This document shows positions 53,025 to 61,623 of a stretch of 64,000 nt of DNA, in pieces (within the stretch, counting starts at the first letter, position 1; every line of letters begins with the position of its first letter). Source of the DNA: RYN-230 sp963834705 (GTDB lineage Bacteria > Actinomycetota > Actinomycetes > Streptosporangiales > Streptosporangiaceae); assembly GCA_963834705.1 (NCBI GenBank), contig CAWICV010000012.1, forward strand, positions 660,522 through 724,521. The letters are read 5' to 3'. The notes under the pieces were generated by a model. The model was not told the DNA's origin. It did not search any database and saw only the letters and a program-made list of their open reading frames with translations. The position numbers were made by a program, and so were the translations under genes.

Positions 53025-54626
53025 TCAGCTGGCCTCGCGCAGCGGCGTCCGGGGCCGCTGTCCCCGCCGCCGGCGGGGGCGCTGCCCGCCGCGACCCGCC
53101 GTCCCGGCACGCCGGGACGCCTCCGTCCGGGGAGCAGGCCTGGTGCGGGACGCAGACCCGGTACCGGGCGCGGCCGCCAGCGCCGCCACGGGCTGGGCCG
53201 GGACCGGGATCGGCGTGCCGGATTCGGCGATGTCCCGGACGGCCTGGTGCCCGGGCTGCACCCGATGCCGGACCGGGTTGATGCCGGCCGCGTCGTGCAG
53301 CCGGGCCACGTCCTTGACCTGGGCCGGATCGACGAACGCGACCACGGTGCCGGGTGCCCCAGCCCGCGCGGTGCGCCCGGAGCGGTGCAGGTAGTCCTTG
53401 TGGTCGTTGGGCGGGTCGAAGTGCACCACCAGGCCCACGTCCTCGATGTCCAGCCCGCGGGCGGCCACATCGGTGGCCACCAGCACCCGGGGCTGCCCGG
53501 CCGCGAACCCGTCCAGCGCCCGCTGCCGCTGGTTCTGGTTCAGGTTGCCGTGGATCGCGGCCGCGTCGGCCCCGGCCCGGGTGAGCTGCTTGGCCAGCCG
53601 GGCCGCGCCGTGCTTAGTGCGGACGAAGAACAGGGTGCGGCCGGGCCGGGTGGCGATCTCGGCCGCGATGGCCAGCTTGTCCTGGGCGGGCAGCACGAAC
53701 ACCTGGTGGTCGGCGACCGAGCCGGGCTCGCTGGCCGGCGCTACCGCATGCAGCGCCGGGCTGGTCAGGTACCGGGTGACCAGCCGCTCCACGTCACGGT
53801 CCAGGGTGGCGGAGAACAGCATCCGCTGCCCGCCGGCCGGGGTAGCGTCCAGGATCTGGGTCACCGCGGGCAGGAAACCCAGGTCGGCCATGTGGTCGGC
53901 CTCGTCCAGCACGGTGATCTCGATCGCGCCGAGGGTGCACACGTGCCGCTCCATCAGGTCGATCAGCCGCCCGGGAGTGGCCACCACGATGTCCACGCCG
54001 CGCCGCAGCCGGTCGATCTGGCGGCCGATGGGCGCGCCGCCGTACACCGCGGTGACGCTGACCCCGACTGGGTTGCCGAGCGGCCGCAGCACGTCGGTCA
54101 CCTGCTGGGCCAGTTCCCTGGTCGGCACCAGGATGAGCGCGCGGGGCGCGGTCCGCTGCCGGGGTGCGGTCCGGCCCGCCGGGCTGGCCAGCCGGGTCAG
54201 CATGGCCAGGCCGAACGCGAGCGTCTTGCCGGACCCGGTCTGCGCCCGGCCGAGCACGTCCCGGCCGGCCAGCGCGTCCGGCAGCGCCCGGGCCTGGATC
54301 GCGAACGGCTGCTCGATGCCGCCCCGGGCCAGCGCGCTGACCAGCGGCTCGGGCAGCCCCAGTGCACCGAACGTGACCGGCTCCGGCGCGGGTGCGGCCA
54401 TAGCCGCGGCCAGCGCCTGGTCCAGCTCAGAGCGCCGGTCCTGGCCTGGCCGCTGGCCCGGGGCTGGCCGCTGGCCCTGGGACGACCGCTGGCCCTGGGC
54501 CGACCGCATCCGCGGTGGCCGGGCCGGCGGCCGCGGCCGGGTGGACCGGGCGGGGCGCTGCCGGGCATGACTGTGTGGCAAGGAATCTCCATCCAAGCTT
54601 CGTGGGCCGCGCCGCGGAGAACGCAT
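53025..54626 (-). CDS. DEAD-box RNA helicase
   Basis: 533 residues from ATG 54626. Motif I AQTGSGKT (about 130), Ia PTRELAQQ, Ib TPGRLIDL, II VLDEADHM (about 245), III SAT, V ATDVAARGLDIEDV and VI HRSGRTARAG (about 415). The N-terminal 75 residues carry repeats of GQRP/GQRSSQ; the C-terminus is basic and Arg/Gly-rich for RNA binding. RhlE/CsdA-like, likely in cold adaptation or rRNA maturation. The exact start is uncertain. Confidence 0.9.
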   Translation of the reverse strand: MRSPRRGPRSLDGDSLPHSHARQRPARSTRPRPPARPPRMRSAQGQRSSQGQRPAPGQRPGQDRRSELDQALAAAMAAPAPEPVTFGALGLPEPLVSALARGGIEQPFAIQARALPDALAGRDVLGRAQTGSGKTLAFGLAMLTRLASPAGRTAPRQRTAPRALILVPTRELAQQVTDVLRPLGNPVGVSVTAVYGGAPIGRQIDRLRRGVDIVVATPGRLIDLMERHVCTLGAIEITVLDEADHMADLGFLPAVTQILDATPAGGQRMLFSATLDRDVERLVTRYLTSPALHAVAPASEPGSVADHQVFVLPAQDKLAIAAEIATRPGRTLFFVRTKHGAARLAKQLTRAGADAAAIHGNLNQNQRQRALDGFAAGQPRVLVATDVAARGLDIEDVGLVVHFDPPNDHKDYLHRSGRTARAGAPGTVVAFVDPAQVKDVARLHDAAGINPVRHRVQPGHQAVRDIAESGTPIPVPAQPVAALAAAPGTGSASRTRPAPRTEASRRAGTAGRGGQRPRRRRGQRPRTPLREAS

Positions 54627-54729
54627 CCGGGGCAGCGGCAAAGCTCGGTGCCCACCTGGAGGAAAAACTGCTCACACACGCGACCGCGCGGGCCACTCGC
54701 CCGCGGGAGTGGCGGCTCAATCCGCCGCC

Positions 54730-54936
54730 TTATGCCTCAACACTACCAGTGGGGCTGGTGTTCCCGGCCTGCCCGGGATCCTCCTGATCCGGGGCAGCGG
54801 CGGCCGGTAACGCCTCGGCCTCCGGCCGCTCGAAGTAGCTGACCGCGAGGTAGGCGGCCACGAACGCGACCACCATGCCGAGCAGCAGGCCGAGTTCGGT
54901 GGGCGGGATCGTGTGCTCGTTGCTGAGCAGGAACAG
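54730..54936 (-). CDS. small single-pass membrane protein, non-standard start
   Basis: A 68-residue frame with one membrane helix (GLLLGMVVAFVAAYLAVSYF) and an acidic Pro/Ala tail. The best start is CTG 54936, because GGAGGGAGG lies just upstream; no ATG, GTG or TTG is available except an internal ATG in the helix. Codon bias is good. Unknown family. It lies between the PPK2 and helicase genes. Confidence 0.45.
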   Translation of the reverse strand: MFLLSNEHTIPPTELGLLLGMVVAFVAAYLAVSYFERPEAEALPAAAAPDQEDPGQAGNTSPTGSVEA

Positions 54937-55027
54937 GATCCTCCCTCCAGCCGGGAACCAGAGACAGCGATGCTAGCCCGCCGCGCCCCGGCCAGTCATC
55001 CCCTGGCTGGGTGGGCTTGCCGGGAGC

Positions 55028-55891
55028 TTACGATCCGCGCAGCGTCGCCGCGTGGTCCGGGACGAAGGTCTGCAGGTCCCTGGGCACCCGGATGTAGCCC
55101 TTGGCCGGTGGCCGCGGCGGCAGTTCCAGCCGCTGCCGCCGCACGTCGTGATAGGGGATGGTGGACAGCAGGTGGGCGATCATGTTGATCCGGGCCCGCC
55201 GCTTGTCGTCGCTTTCCACCACATACCACGGTGCCTCCGGCACGTCCGTGTGCAGCAGCATCTCGTCCTTGGCCCGGCTGTAGTCCTCCCAGCGGGTCAC
55301 CGACTCCAGGTCCATCGGGGACAGCTTCCACCGCCGCATCGGGTCCTCCAGCCGGGACCGGAACCGCAACTGCTGCTCCTCGTCGCTGACTGAGAACCAG
55401 TACTTGCGGAGCAGGATGCCGTCCTCCACCAGCAGCCGCTCGAAGATCGGGCACTGGTGCAGGAACCGGGCGTACTCCTCCTTGGTGCAGAACCCCATCA
55501 CGTGCTCGACACCGGCCCGGTTGTACCAGCTCCGGTCGAACAGCACGATATGGCCGCCGGACGGCAGGTGGTCCACGTAGCGCTGGAAGTACCACTGGGT
55601 CTGTTCCCGCTCGGTCGGCGCGGGCAGCGCGACGATGCTGGCGACCCGCGGGTTCAGGTACTGGCTGACCCGCTTGATCGTGCTGCCCTTGCCGGCCGCG
55701 TCGCGGCCCTCGAAGATGATCACGATCCGGGCGCCCTCGGCGCGCACCCACTCCTGGACCTTGACCAGTTCCGCCTGCAGCCGGTACAGCTCGGCCTCGT
55801 AGGGCTTCTTCGGCAGCCGACTGACCTTGTTCTTGGCCTTGCCGTCCTTGCTCGCCTTGACCTTGGCCGCGCCATTGTGCTGGCTCATCAT
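55028..55891 (-). CDS. ppk2: polyphosphate kinase 2
   Basis: 287 residues. Walker A FEGRDAAGKGSTIKR (about 60), lid/Walker B FDRSWYNRAGVEHVMGF (about 118) and WEDYSRAKDEML (about 205). Class I PPK2 lengths fit; it moves phosphate between polyphosphate and nucleoside diphosphates. Starts GTG 55894, ATG 55891 and ATG 55888 are adjacent after AGGGGG. The basic N-terminus (KASKDGKAKNKVS) is typical. Confidence 0.93.
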   Translation of the reverse strand: MMSQHNGAAKVKASKDGKAKNKVSRLPKKPYEAELYRLQAELVKVQEWVRAEGARIVIIFEGRDAAGKGSTIKRVSQYLNPRVASIVALPAPTEREQTQWYFQRYVDHLPSGGHIVLFDRSWYNRAGVEHVMGFCTKEEYARFLHQCPIFERLLVEDGILLRKYWFSVSDEEQQLRFRSRLEDPMRRWKLSPMDLESVTRWEDYSRAKDEMLLHTDVPEAPWYVVESDDKRRARINMIAHLLSTIPYHDVRRQRLELPPRPPAKGYIRVPRDLQTFVPDHAATLRGS

Positions 55892-55904
55892 CACGCACCC
55901 CCTA

Positions 55905-56293
55905 CTACCAAGGAGTCAACCACGGCCCGGGGGCTGGTGACGAGACCAGCACCACGGCCCGGGGGCCGGTGACGAGACCAGCACCACGGCCCGCAGGCCG
56001 GTGACGAGACCAGCACCACGGCCCGCAGGCCGGTGCCGAGACCAGCACCACGGCCCGCAGGCCGGCCGCGACCGCCTCGCGCACCGCGAGCAGGCTGAGC
56101 ACCGCGGGCCCGGCCCCGGCCCGTACCGCCTGCCGGATCGCCGTGGTCGTGGTCAGCCGCAGCGCGGGCGCGGCCAGCTCGCGGCCCGGGCCGAGGCGGC
56201 CGCTGAGCGCGGCGTGCAGCGCCTGCCGGGTGCCGGACCCTTCCTCCCGTTCCACCAGCGGGGTGGCGGCCAGCTCGGCCGGGCAGACCGGCG
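55905..56293 (-). pseudogene. C-terminal remnant of a LysR-type regulator
   Basis: Minus-strand frame reads SPVCPAELAATPLVEREE, then GSGTRQALHAALSGRL and TTTAIRQAVRAGAGPAVLSL, matching the last third of LysR effector domains of the group that controls adjacent transporters. The DNA-binding domain and about 190 residues are missing, and the 3' end dissolves into the 32-bp repeats. Ends head to head with a transporter remnant. Confidence 0.65.
55921..56080. repeat. 32-bp tandem repeat, about five copies
   Basis: Units start at 55921, 55953, 55985, 56017 and 56049 (core CACGGCCCGCAGGCCGGTGA), with few differences. The period is not a multiple of three, so the overlapping remnant frame changes phase each unit. 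It covers the 3' end of the LysR remnant. Confidence 0.9.
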
Positions 56294-56539
56294 ACCTGGT
56301 GGTCGTTCACGTTCCCGGTGGGCACGTGCGTGACCGGCACCATCGCACTGGCCAGGCACACCGGGGCGGACGCGTTCCGCTGGGCGGCGGTGGCGCTGTA
56401 CCTGGGCCTGGTCGCCGCCTGGCTGCTGGTCAGCGTGCGCACGGTGCGCGGCGGATGGCAGGGCACACTGCTGCGGCCCGCCGGGTCGGCCGGAAACCAT
56501 GCCGATGAGGTAGCCCGGCTCACCCTGGTGGCCGAGTGA
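56294..56539 (+). pseudogene. C-terminal remnant of a TDT-family (TehA-like) transporter
   Basis: From 56294 the plus strand reads TWWSFTFPVGTCVTG, then two helices (AVALYLGLVAAWLLVSVRTV) and a polar tail. This is the last quarter of a tellurite-resistance/dicarboxylate (TDT) transporter; the first 250 or so residues are absent. GTG 56318 could start only a fragment. Confidence 0.65.
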
Positions 56540-56792
56540 CAGCGGCCCGCTCCGGCCTAGCCTGATGACTCAGAAGACGGCCGGGAGCGGGAGAAGTCCC
56601 CGAAGGGGGGCGGGCGCCAGGACCGGTGGTCCCAGGGATGGCCAGGCAAAGGGGGGTGCCAGGCCGTCCGCACGGGTACCGGTAGCGCGGGTGACGCTGG
56701 CCACGTGGTAGGTCAGCACGGGTGGGGACAGCCGGCCTGGCGCACCGTCCCCGCCCAGGCTGCAGCAGCCAGCCCGGCCGTCTTCTGGCTGG
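56540..56792. other. gene-free, G-rich structured stretch
   Basis: 253 bases between the transporter remnant and the response-regulator gene (convergent). It contains several short hairpins (for example GGACC-GGT-GGTCC at about 56614) and G runs. I match it to no known RNA; it may hold the terminator of the regulator gene. Confidence 0.4.
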
Positions 56793-57473
56793 CTATCCCA
56801 GTTCCAGGGGTAACCCGGTGTCCTCCTGGGGGATCAGCCCGGGCACGTCATCAAGCAGCCCGAAGCGGACCGCGTAGGAGGCGGCCTCCAGCCGGGAGTG
56901 CACGCCCAGTTTGGTCAGCACCGACTGGACGTGGGTGCGTACGGTGGCCGCGGACACGCCCAGTTTGGTCGCGATGCCGGACGTGTCCAGCCCCTCGACC
57001 AGCAGGTTGAGGCATTCCCGCTCCCGTGCGGTGAGGAAAGCGGCCAGCCGGCGCGCATCGTCGGACCGGGCCCGCTCCCGGGCTGGCCGCGGTTTCGGCA
57101 CGTCCACCACGACCTCGCCGCGCTGCACCCGGTCGATGGCCCGGGTCAGTGCGGCCACCCCCCGGGTCTTGTGCAGGTAGCCGGACGCCCCGGCCTGCAG
57201 TGCCTGCCGGATGCCCTCGGTGTCCGGGTCGGCGCTGAGCACCAGGATCTTGGTCCGGCCGCTGGCCGCGAGCATCGGGCCGATCGCGGTGATCCCGCTG
57301 TCCCCGCCGAAGTGCCGGTCGATCAGGCACACATCGGGCTGCTTGCGGCGCACCGACTCGATCGTGTCCCGCACGCTGCGCGCCACCGTGACCTGGTAGC
57401 CACGCTGGATCAGCACGGCCGACATGGCGTCCAGGAATACGCTGTGGTCATCTCCGATGACTAGCCCGGTCAT
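56793..57473 (-). CDS. NarL/LuxR-type response regulator
   Basis: 226 residues. Receiver domain 1-120 with the phosphoacceptor Asp in DVCLIDRHFGGDSG (about 52) and K in YLHKTRG; a LuxR helix-turn-helix at about 145-205 (LTARERECLNLLVEGLDTSG). Overlaps the upstream kinase gene by four bases (ATGA), a classic pair. Lies at the end of the exopolysaccharide region. Confidence 0.9.
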   Translation of the reverse strand: MTGLVIGDDHSVFLDAMSAVLIQRGYQVTVARSVRDTIESVRRKQPDVCLIDRHFGGDSGITAIGPMLAASGRTKILVLSADPDTEGIRQALQAGASGYLHKTRGVAALTRAIDRVQRGEVVVDVPKPRPARERARSDDARRLAAFLTARERECLNLLVEGLDTSGIATKLGVSAATVRTHVQSVLTKLGVHSRLEAASYAVRFGLLDDVPGLIPQEDTGLPLELG

Positions 57474-58176
57474 GTGCTCACCTGATTACCCGGTGGCCGG
57501 TCCGGGGCGGCGGGCGGGATCGGCTCAGCCGGTATCACGATGTGCACCAGCACGCCCCCGCCTGCCGGCGCCTCGACCTCCATGCTGCCGCTACAGGATT
57601 CGAGCAGCCTAGTCACCACGCCCAGGCCGAGCGAGGTGGCTCCAGGAGGCCCATGGCCGAAGCCGGGACCGTTGTCCTGCACCTGGAGGAAGGCCCGTGG
57701 TGGCGGTTCTGCCAGCATACCTACCGTGAGTTCCGCCCGGCGGCCTGCCCGGCGGCGCGGGCCGCGTTGTCCACCACGTTGGTCAGGACCCGCCACAGCA
57801 GCACTGGGCTGGCCCTGACCGTGACTTCCGGGCCGGGCCGCAGCGTCACGGCGGCCTCGTGCGCGACCCGGGCCAGCTGGGCCACCTGGCCGGCCAGCGA
57901 GCGCAGGCTGACCTCGCCGACCGCGGCCGCGTCCTCGTGGCCGGGAATCTCTTGTGCGATGACGTCCAGCAGCCGGGTCATCTCCAGGGACAGCAACTCC
58001 AGCCGGAAACCCGCGTCCTCCGGCAGGAGGACATCCCCGCGTACTGCTTCGACCAGATAGGACAGTGTGGTCATCTGATGTCCAAGGTCATGCAACAGGC
58101 CCCGCACGGCAAGCGCGTCCTGACCGTCAGACCGCCTGCGCCCGCGGCCCCGTCGCCGGTCCAACGACGGTTCCAC
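57470..58176 (-). pseudogene. sensor histidine kinase, one frameshift
   Basis: The joined product is about 235 residues. Dimerisation/phosphoacceptor region RGLLHDLGHQMTTLSYLVEA (about 26), N-box LTNVVDNAARAAG (about 135); then, after a frame change near 57735, AELTVGMLAEPPPRAFLQVQ, DNGPGFG and SLGLGVVTRLLE of the ATPase domain. No membrane segment. As written translation ends at TAG after NSR, inside the ATPase domain. Partner of the NarL regulator. Confidence 0.75.
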
Positions 58177-58303
58177 AGTCTTTCCCCCCGATTTGGGAGG
58201 TCACGGGCCCGTCACCCCGTAGGCCTCCCAGCCCCCGATTTGTCACCGTCCGGTGCATATTCGTTACGGCGTGCCGCATTACCACCAGTTAATCATGTCC
58301 AGC

Positions 58304-59461
58304 CTAGGCAACGGCATACCCACCGGAGTAGGCCGCTACCAGGGCGCAGCGCAACGCCTGCTCGCCGAACCGGGTGCCGAGCCGGGCCCGGGCGGTGGCC
58401 GCCATCCGGGCCGCCGCGTCGGGCGAGTCGAGCAGGAACCCGACCGCCTCGGCCAGCAGTTCTGGGCGGCCCGGCGGGACGAGCAGCCCCGTTTCGCCGG
58501 GTATGACCACATCGCCGACCGCGTTGACCGCGGTCGCCACCACCGGGATGCCGCACACCATCGCCTCGACCACCGCGGTGGGCAGCCCTTCGTAGCGGCT
58601 GGGCAGCGCGAACACGTCGAATGCGGGCAGCAGGTCCGGCACGTTGCTGCGCTGCCCGGCCAGCACCAGCTGGTTTCCCGGCAGGCCGGCCGCCCGGGCC
58701 GCCACCTGCCCGGCCAGTTCCCCGTCGCCGACCCAGACCCCGGTCACCCCGGGCCGGCCCAGCGCGCGCAGCGCGGCCAGGAAGTCTTCCGGCGCCTTCT
58801 GGTAGGTCAGCCGGCCGACCGCGCCGACCACGATGGCGTCCGCGGGCAGGCCCAGTTCGGCACGGGCCTGGCGGCGCCGGGCCGGAGCCGGCGGCGGCCG
58901 GGCGGCGGCCTGGTCGGCGCCGTCGGCGACCACCCCGATCGTGTGCACCCGTTCCGGGGCGATCAGCCGGCGGCGGACCGCCTCGACCGCCACCCCGGTG
59001 CCGACGCACAGCGCGACGTCCGTTATCCGGCCCAGCCGGCGTTCGGTCTCAATGTAGGCGCGGCGGCGGACGGCGCCCTGGAACTCGTGGAACGGGAAGC
59101 CGTGGTAGGTGTGCACCAGGCGGGGCACCCGGGCCCGGTGCGCGGCCAGCCCGCCGATCGTGCCCCCCTTGGCGCAGTGCGCGTGCACCACGTCGAAGTC
59201 GCGGCGGCGCAGCAGTGCGGTCAGCCGGGCCAGCGCGCGCAGGTCGCTGCCGGGCGCGATGGGCGCGCGCAGCGACGGCTCCACGATGACCTCCAGGCCG
59301 GCCGCTTCGGCCTCGGCCACCAGCTCGCCGCGGCCGGTGATGATCGTCATGGCGTAGCCGGCCGGGTCCATGGCCCGCGCGCCACGCAGCGCGTGCCGGC
59401 CGGCACCGCCGTCCAGCCTGGTGATCACCGTGGCTACCCGGACCGGCTGGCCGTCGCTCAT
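58304..59461 (-). CDS. GT4-family glycosyltransferase
   Basis: 385 residues, GT-B fold. N-domain RVATVITRLDGGAGRHAL, VVHAHCAKGG; C-domain VGAVGRLTYQKAPEDFL, FALPSRYEGLPTAVVEAM with the EX7E pair of retaining GT4 enzymes. ATG 59461 overlaps the stop of the LuxR regulator gene by four bases. Exopolysaccharide assembly is the likely role. Confidence 0.88.
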   Translation of the reverse strand: MSDGQPVRVATVITRLDGGAGRHALRGARAMDPAGYAMTIITGRGELVAEAEAAGLEVIVEPSLRAPIAPGSDLRALARLTALLRRRDFDVVHAHCAKGGTIGGLAAHRARVPRLVHTYHGFPFHEFQGAVRRRAYIETERRLGRITDVALCVGTGVAVEAVRRRLIAPERVHTIGVVADGADQAAARPPPAPARRRQARAELGLPADAIVVGAVGRLTYQKAPEDFLAALRALGRPGVTGVWVGDGELAGQVAARAAGLPGNQLVLAGQRSNVPDLLPAFDVFALPSRYEGLPTAVVEAMVCGIPVVATAVNAVGDVVIPGETGLLVPPGRPELLAEAVGFLLDSPDAAARMAATARARLGTRFGEQALRCALVAAYSGGYAVA

Positions 59462-60180
59462 TCGGCCTGCTCCTCGGGCCGCCGCAGGCCGGCCGCCCGG
59501 GCCACCCGAACTGCCTCCAGGCGGCTGTGCACGTCCAGCTTGGCGAAGATGTTCCGCGTGTGGGTGCGCACCGTATCGGTGGATATGAGCAGGTCCTGGG
59601 CGATCTGCCGGCCTCGTTTGCCGTCCATCATGGACAGCAGCACGTCCCGCTCCCGCGGGCTGAGCACGTCCAGCAGGTCGTCGTGCTCACGGGCCCGGCT
59701 CACGTCGGCGCGCAGTTCGCGCAGGATCGCGCCGAGCATGTCCGGCGGGAACCATGAGTAACCCTGGCACACCCCGCGGACCACCGTCTCCAGCTCGGCG
59801 GCGCCCTGCTCCTTGGCCACCCAGGCGGCCACCCCGGCCCGGGCCGCCTCGACCGCGTGCCCGATGTTGTGGTCCGCGCTGAGCACGACCACCTTGGCCT
59901 CCGGGCGGGCCGCGACCAGCCCCTGCAGGACCTGGCCCGCGGCCGGGCCGAGCGGCTCCACCTCGATCGTGATGACATCCGGGCGCAGCCCGCGCACGAT
60001 GTCCAGCAGGTTGGGGTCGGCGGTGGTGCACCGGCCGGCCACCCACAGGTCCATGGCAGCCGATAGCCGTGAGGCCAGCGCTTCGGTGACCATCAGATGA
60101 TCATCGACGAGCAGGATCCGCACCGGGTCCATGAGCTCACTGTGCACCGTTGCCACGGGCCCGTCCTCACCCAGATACAT
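59458..60180 (-). CDS. LuxR-family response regulator
   Basis: 240 residues from ATG 60180, which follows GGAGG; ATG 60132 (MDPVRILLVDDH) would be a shorter option. Receiver about 17-135 (LLVDDHLMVTEALASRL), but the usual phosphoacceptor position reads DVITIEVEPLG, with Glu instead of Asp, so it may not be phosphorylated. LuxR helix-turn-helix about 170-230 (LSPRERDVLLSMMDGKRGRQ). Overlaps the glycosyltransferase gene and may control the polysaccharide operon. Confidence 0.85.
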   Translation of the reverse strand: MYLGEDGPVATVHSELMDPVRILLVDDHLMVTEALASRLSAAMDLWVAGRCTTADPNLLDIVRGLRPDVITIEVEPLGPAAGQVLQGLVAARPEAKVVVLSADHNIGHAVEAARAGVAAWVAKEQGAAELETVVRGVCQGYSWFPPDMLGAILRELRADVSRAREHDDLLDVLSPRERDVLLSMMDGKRGRQIAQDLLISTDTVRTHTRNIFAKLDVHSRLEAVRVARAAGLRRPEEQAE

Positions 60181-60582
60181 GACTAGCCTCCGCCACCCGA
60201 GCGGCCTGCCCGGCTCATCCCTGGTCCCAGCGTGGTATGCGCCGCTGGCCGGCATGCCTGCGGCGGGGAGCGATGCCGTGGTGGCCCCGCCCACCGGGCG
60301 GCGGGCAGGGCTCTTCCAGCGGCCGTTGGACACCGACAACCAGGCCGCCGGGACCGAGTACAGCGAGATGGCGGCGTCCAGCATGCGCATGAACGGGAAG
60401 ACAGCGAGCAGCAGCAGCCGGGGCTGGCGTTCCAGCACCACCGCGATGGCCCCGGCGAGCACGACGGCCAGCCACGCGGCCCCGGCCATGGGGTGCCGGG
60501 ACCCAGCATGGCGGGACCGGCCGGGCACCGTTGCTGGCGCCCGCCCGTCAGTGGTGTACGCCGTTTTGGCTGCCCCCGCCAT
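60181..60582 (-). other. open frame continuous with the LuxR gene; possible glycosyltransferase remnant
   Basis: The frame of the LuxR gene stays open upstream to 60582, adding 134 residues with hydrophobic helices (AWLAVVLAGAIAVVLERQ, LLLLAVFPFMRMLDAAISLY). The block resembles the C-terminal end of actinobacterial GT2 glycosyltransferases and is probably a remnant; alternatively it makes a membrane-anchored regulator. No good ribosome binding site precedes 60582. Confidence 0.4.
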
Positions 60583-60645
60583 CCCCGTGTCTGCCGTCCT
60601 GTCGTGATCGGCACGTTTAAGCCGTCATGCCCGGTGTCGTCCTGA

Positions 60646-61623
60646 TTACGCCGCCGCCTGCCGGGCGGATGACTGCGCGGCCGCGACCGCCTGGATGATC
60701 TCGTCCAGGTTCCGGGTCGCGGCGAACCCGACCAGGTCGGCGGCGAGTGAGCAGTCTGGCACCCGGCGCTCCAGGTCCTCGTAACCCGCGCCGTACGCCT
60801 CCAGGTAGGAGGCCCGGGTTATGCCGCTGGCCGACCCGGTCAGCCTGATCACCCGGCGGGCCAGGTCCTCGATGCTGACCTGCTCGGTGCTGCCCATGTT
60901 CACCGCCCGGCCGCAGGCCCGGTCGGCGGCGATCAGCCGGGGCAGCGCGGGCACCACGTCCCGCACGTCGCAGAAACAGCGCACCTGCTGGCCGGTGCCG
61001 AACACGGTCAGCGGCTGGCCGGCCAGGGCCTGCCGGACGAAGCGCGGGATGACCATCCCGTAGCGGCCGGTCTGCCGCGGGCCGACCGTGTTGAAGAACC
61101 GGACGATCACCGCGCGCAGGCCACGCTCCCGGACGTAGCAGTGGACCAGGCTCTCGTCGATGGCCTTGGCCTCGGCATAGCTCCACCGCGACTTGAGCGG
61201 CGAGCCGATCACCCGGTCGTCGTCCTCGCGCAGCCCGATCTTGGTGTTCTTCCCGTAGATCTCGCTGGTGGACGCGACCAGCAGCCGGGCCCCGCTGGCC
61301 TGCGCGGCGGTCACCACGTTCTCCGTGCCGTGGATGTTGGTGCGCAGGCTGTCCAGCGCCCGGTCCCGGATGACGAACGCGCCCACCGCGGCGGCCAGGT
61401 GGAACACCCAGTCCGCCCCGCTGGCCAGGTCGGTGACCGTGGCCGCGTCCAGGATCGAGCCCTCGACGAGGCGGAACCGGGGATGACCGGCGACCGGGCT
61501 CAGGTTTTCCAGCCGCCCGGTGCTCAGGTCGTCGAGCCCGGTCACGTCGTGCCCGGCGGCCACCAGTTCCTCGGCCAGATGCGAGCCGATGAAGCCGGCC
61601 GCGCCGGTGATGAAGCACCTCAT
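60646..61623 (-). CDS. NAD-dependent nucleotide-sugar epimerase/dehydratase
   Basis: 325 residues, extended SDR. NAD site FITGAAGFIGSHLAEEL (4-20), active Ser in STSEIYGKN and YxxxK in WSYAEAKAIDES (about 155), GPRQTGRYGMVIPRFV and VRCFCDVRDVV. UDP-glucose 4-epimerase or UDP-glucuronate decarboxylase-like. ATG 61623 overlaps the upstream glycosyltransferase stop by four bases. Confidence 0.9.
   Translation of the reverse strand: MRCFITGAAGFIGSHLAEELVAAGHDVTGLDDLSTGRLENLSPVAGHPRFRLVEGSILDAATVTDLASGADWVFHLAAAVGAFVIRDRALDSLRTNIHGTENVVTAAQASGARLLVASTSEIYGKNTKIGLREDDDRVIGSPLKSRWSYAEAKAIDESLVHCYVRERGLRAVIVRFFNTVGPRQTGRYGMVIPRFVRQALAGQPLTVFGTGQQVRCFCDVRDVVPALPRLIAADRACGRAVNMGSTEQVSIEDLARRVIRLTGSASGITRASYLEAYGAGYEDLERRVPDCSLAADLVGFAATRNLDEIIQAVAAAQSSARQAAA

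Noticed and set aside
53025..54641. TTG start at 54641 for the helicase
   Set aside because: No ribosome binding site; ATG 54626 is simpler, although the true start remains open.
55921..56080. CRISPR-like array
   Set aside because: Units of 32 bases follow each other directly with no spacers, so it is a simple tandem repeat.
56540..56792. Riboswitch (c-di-AMP or c-di-GMP type) before the NarL gene
   Set aside because: The gene is convergent, so this is its 3' side, and I could not match the conserved core of either class.
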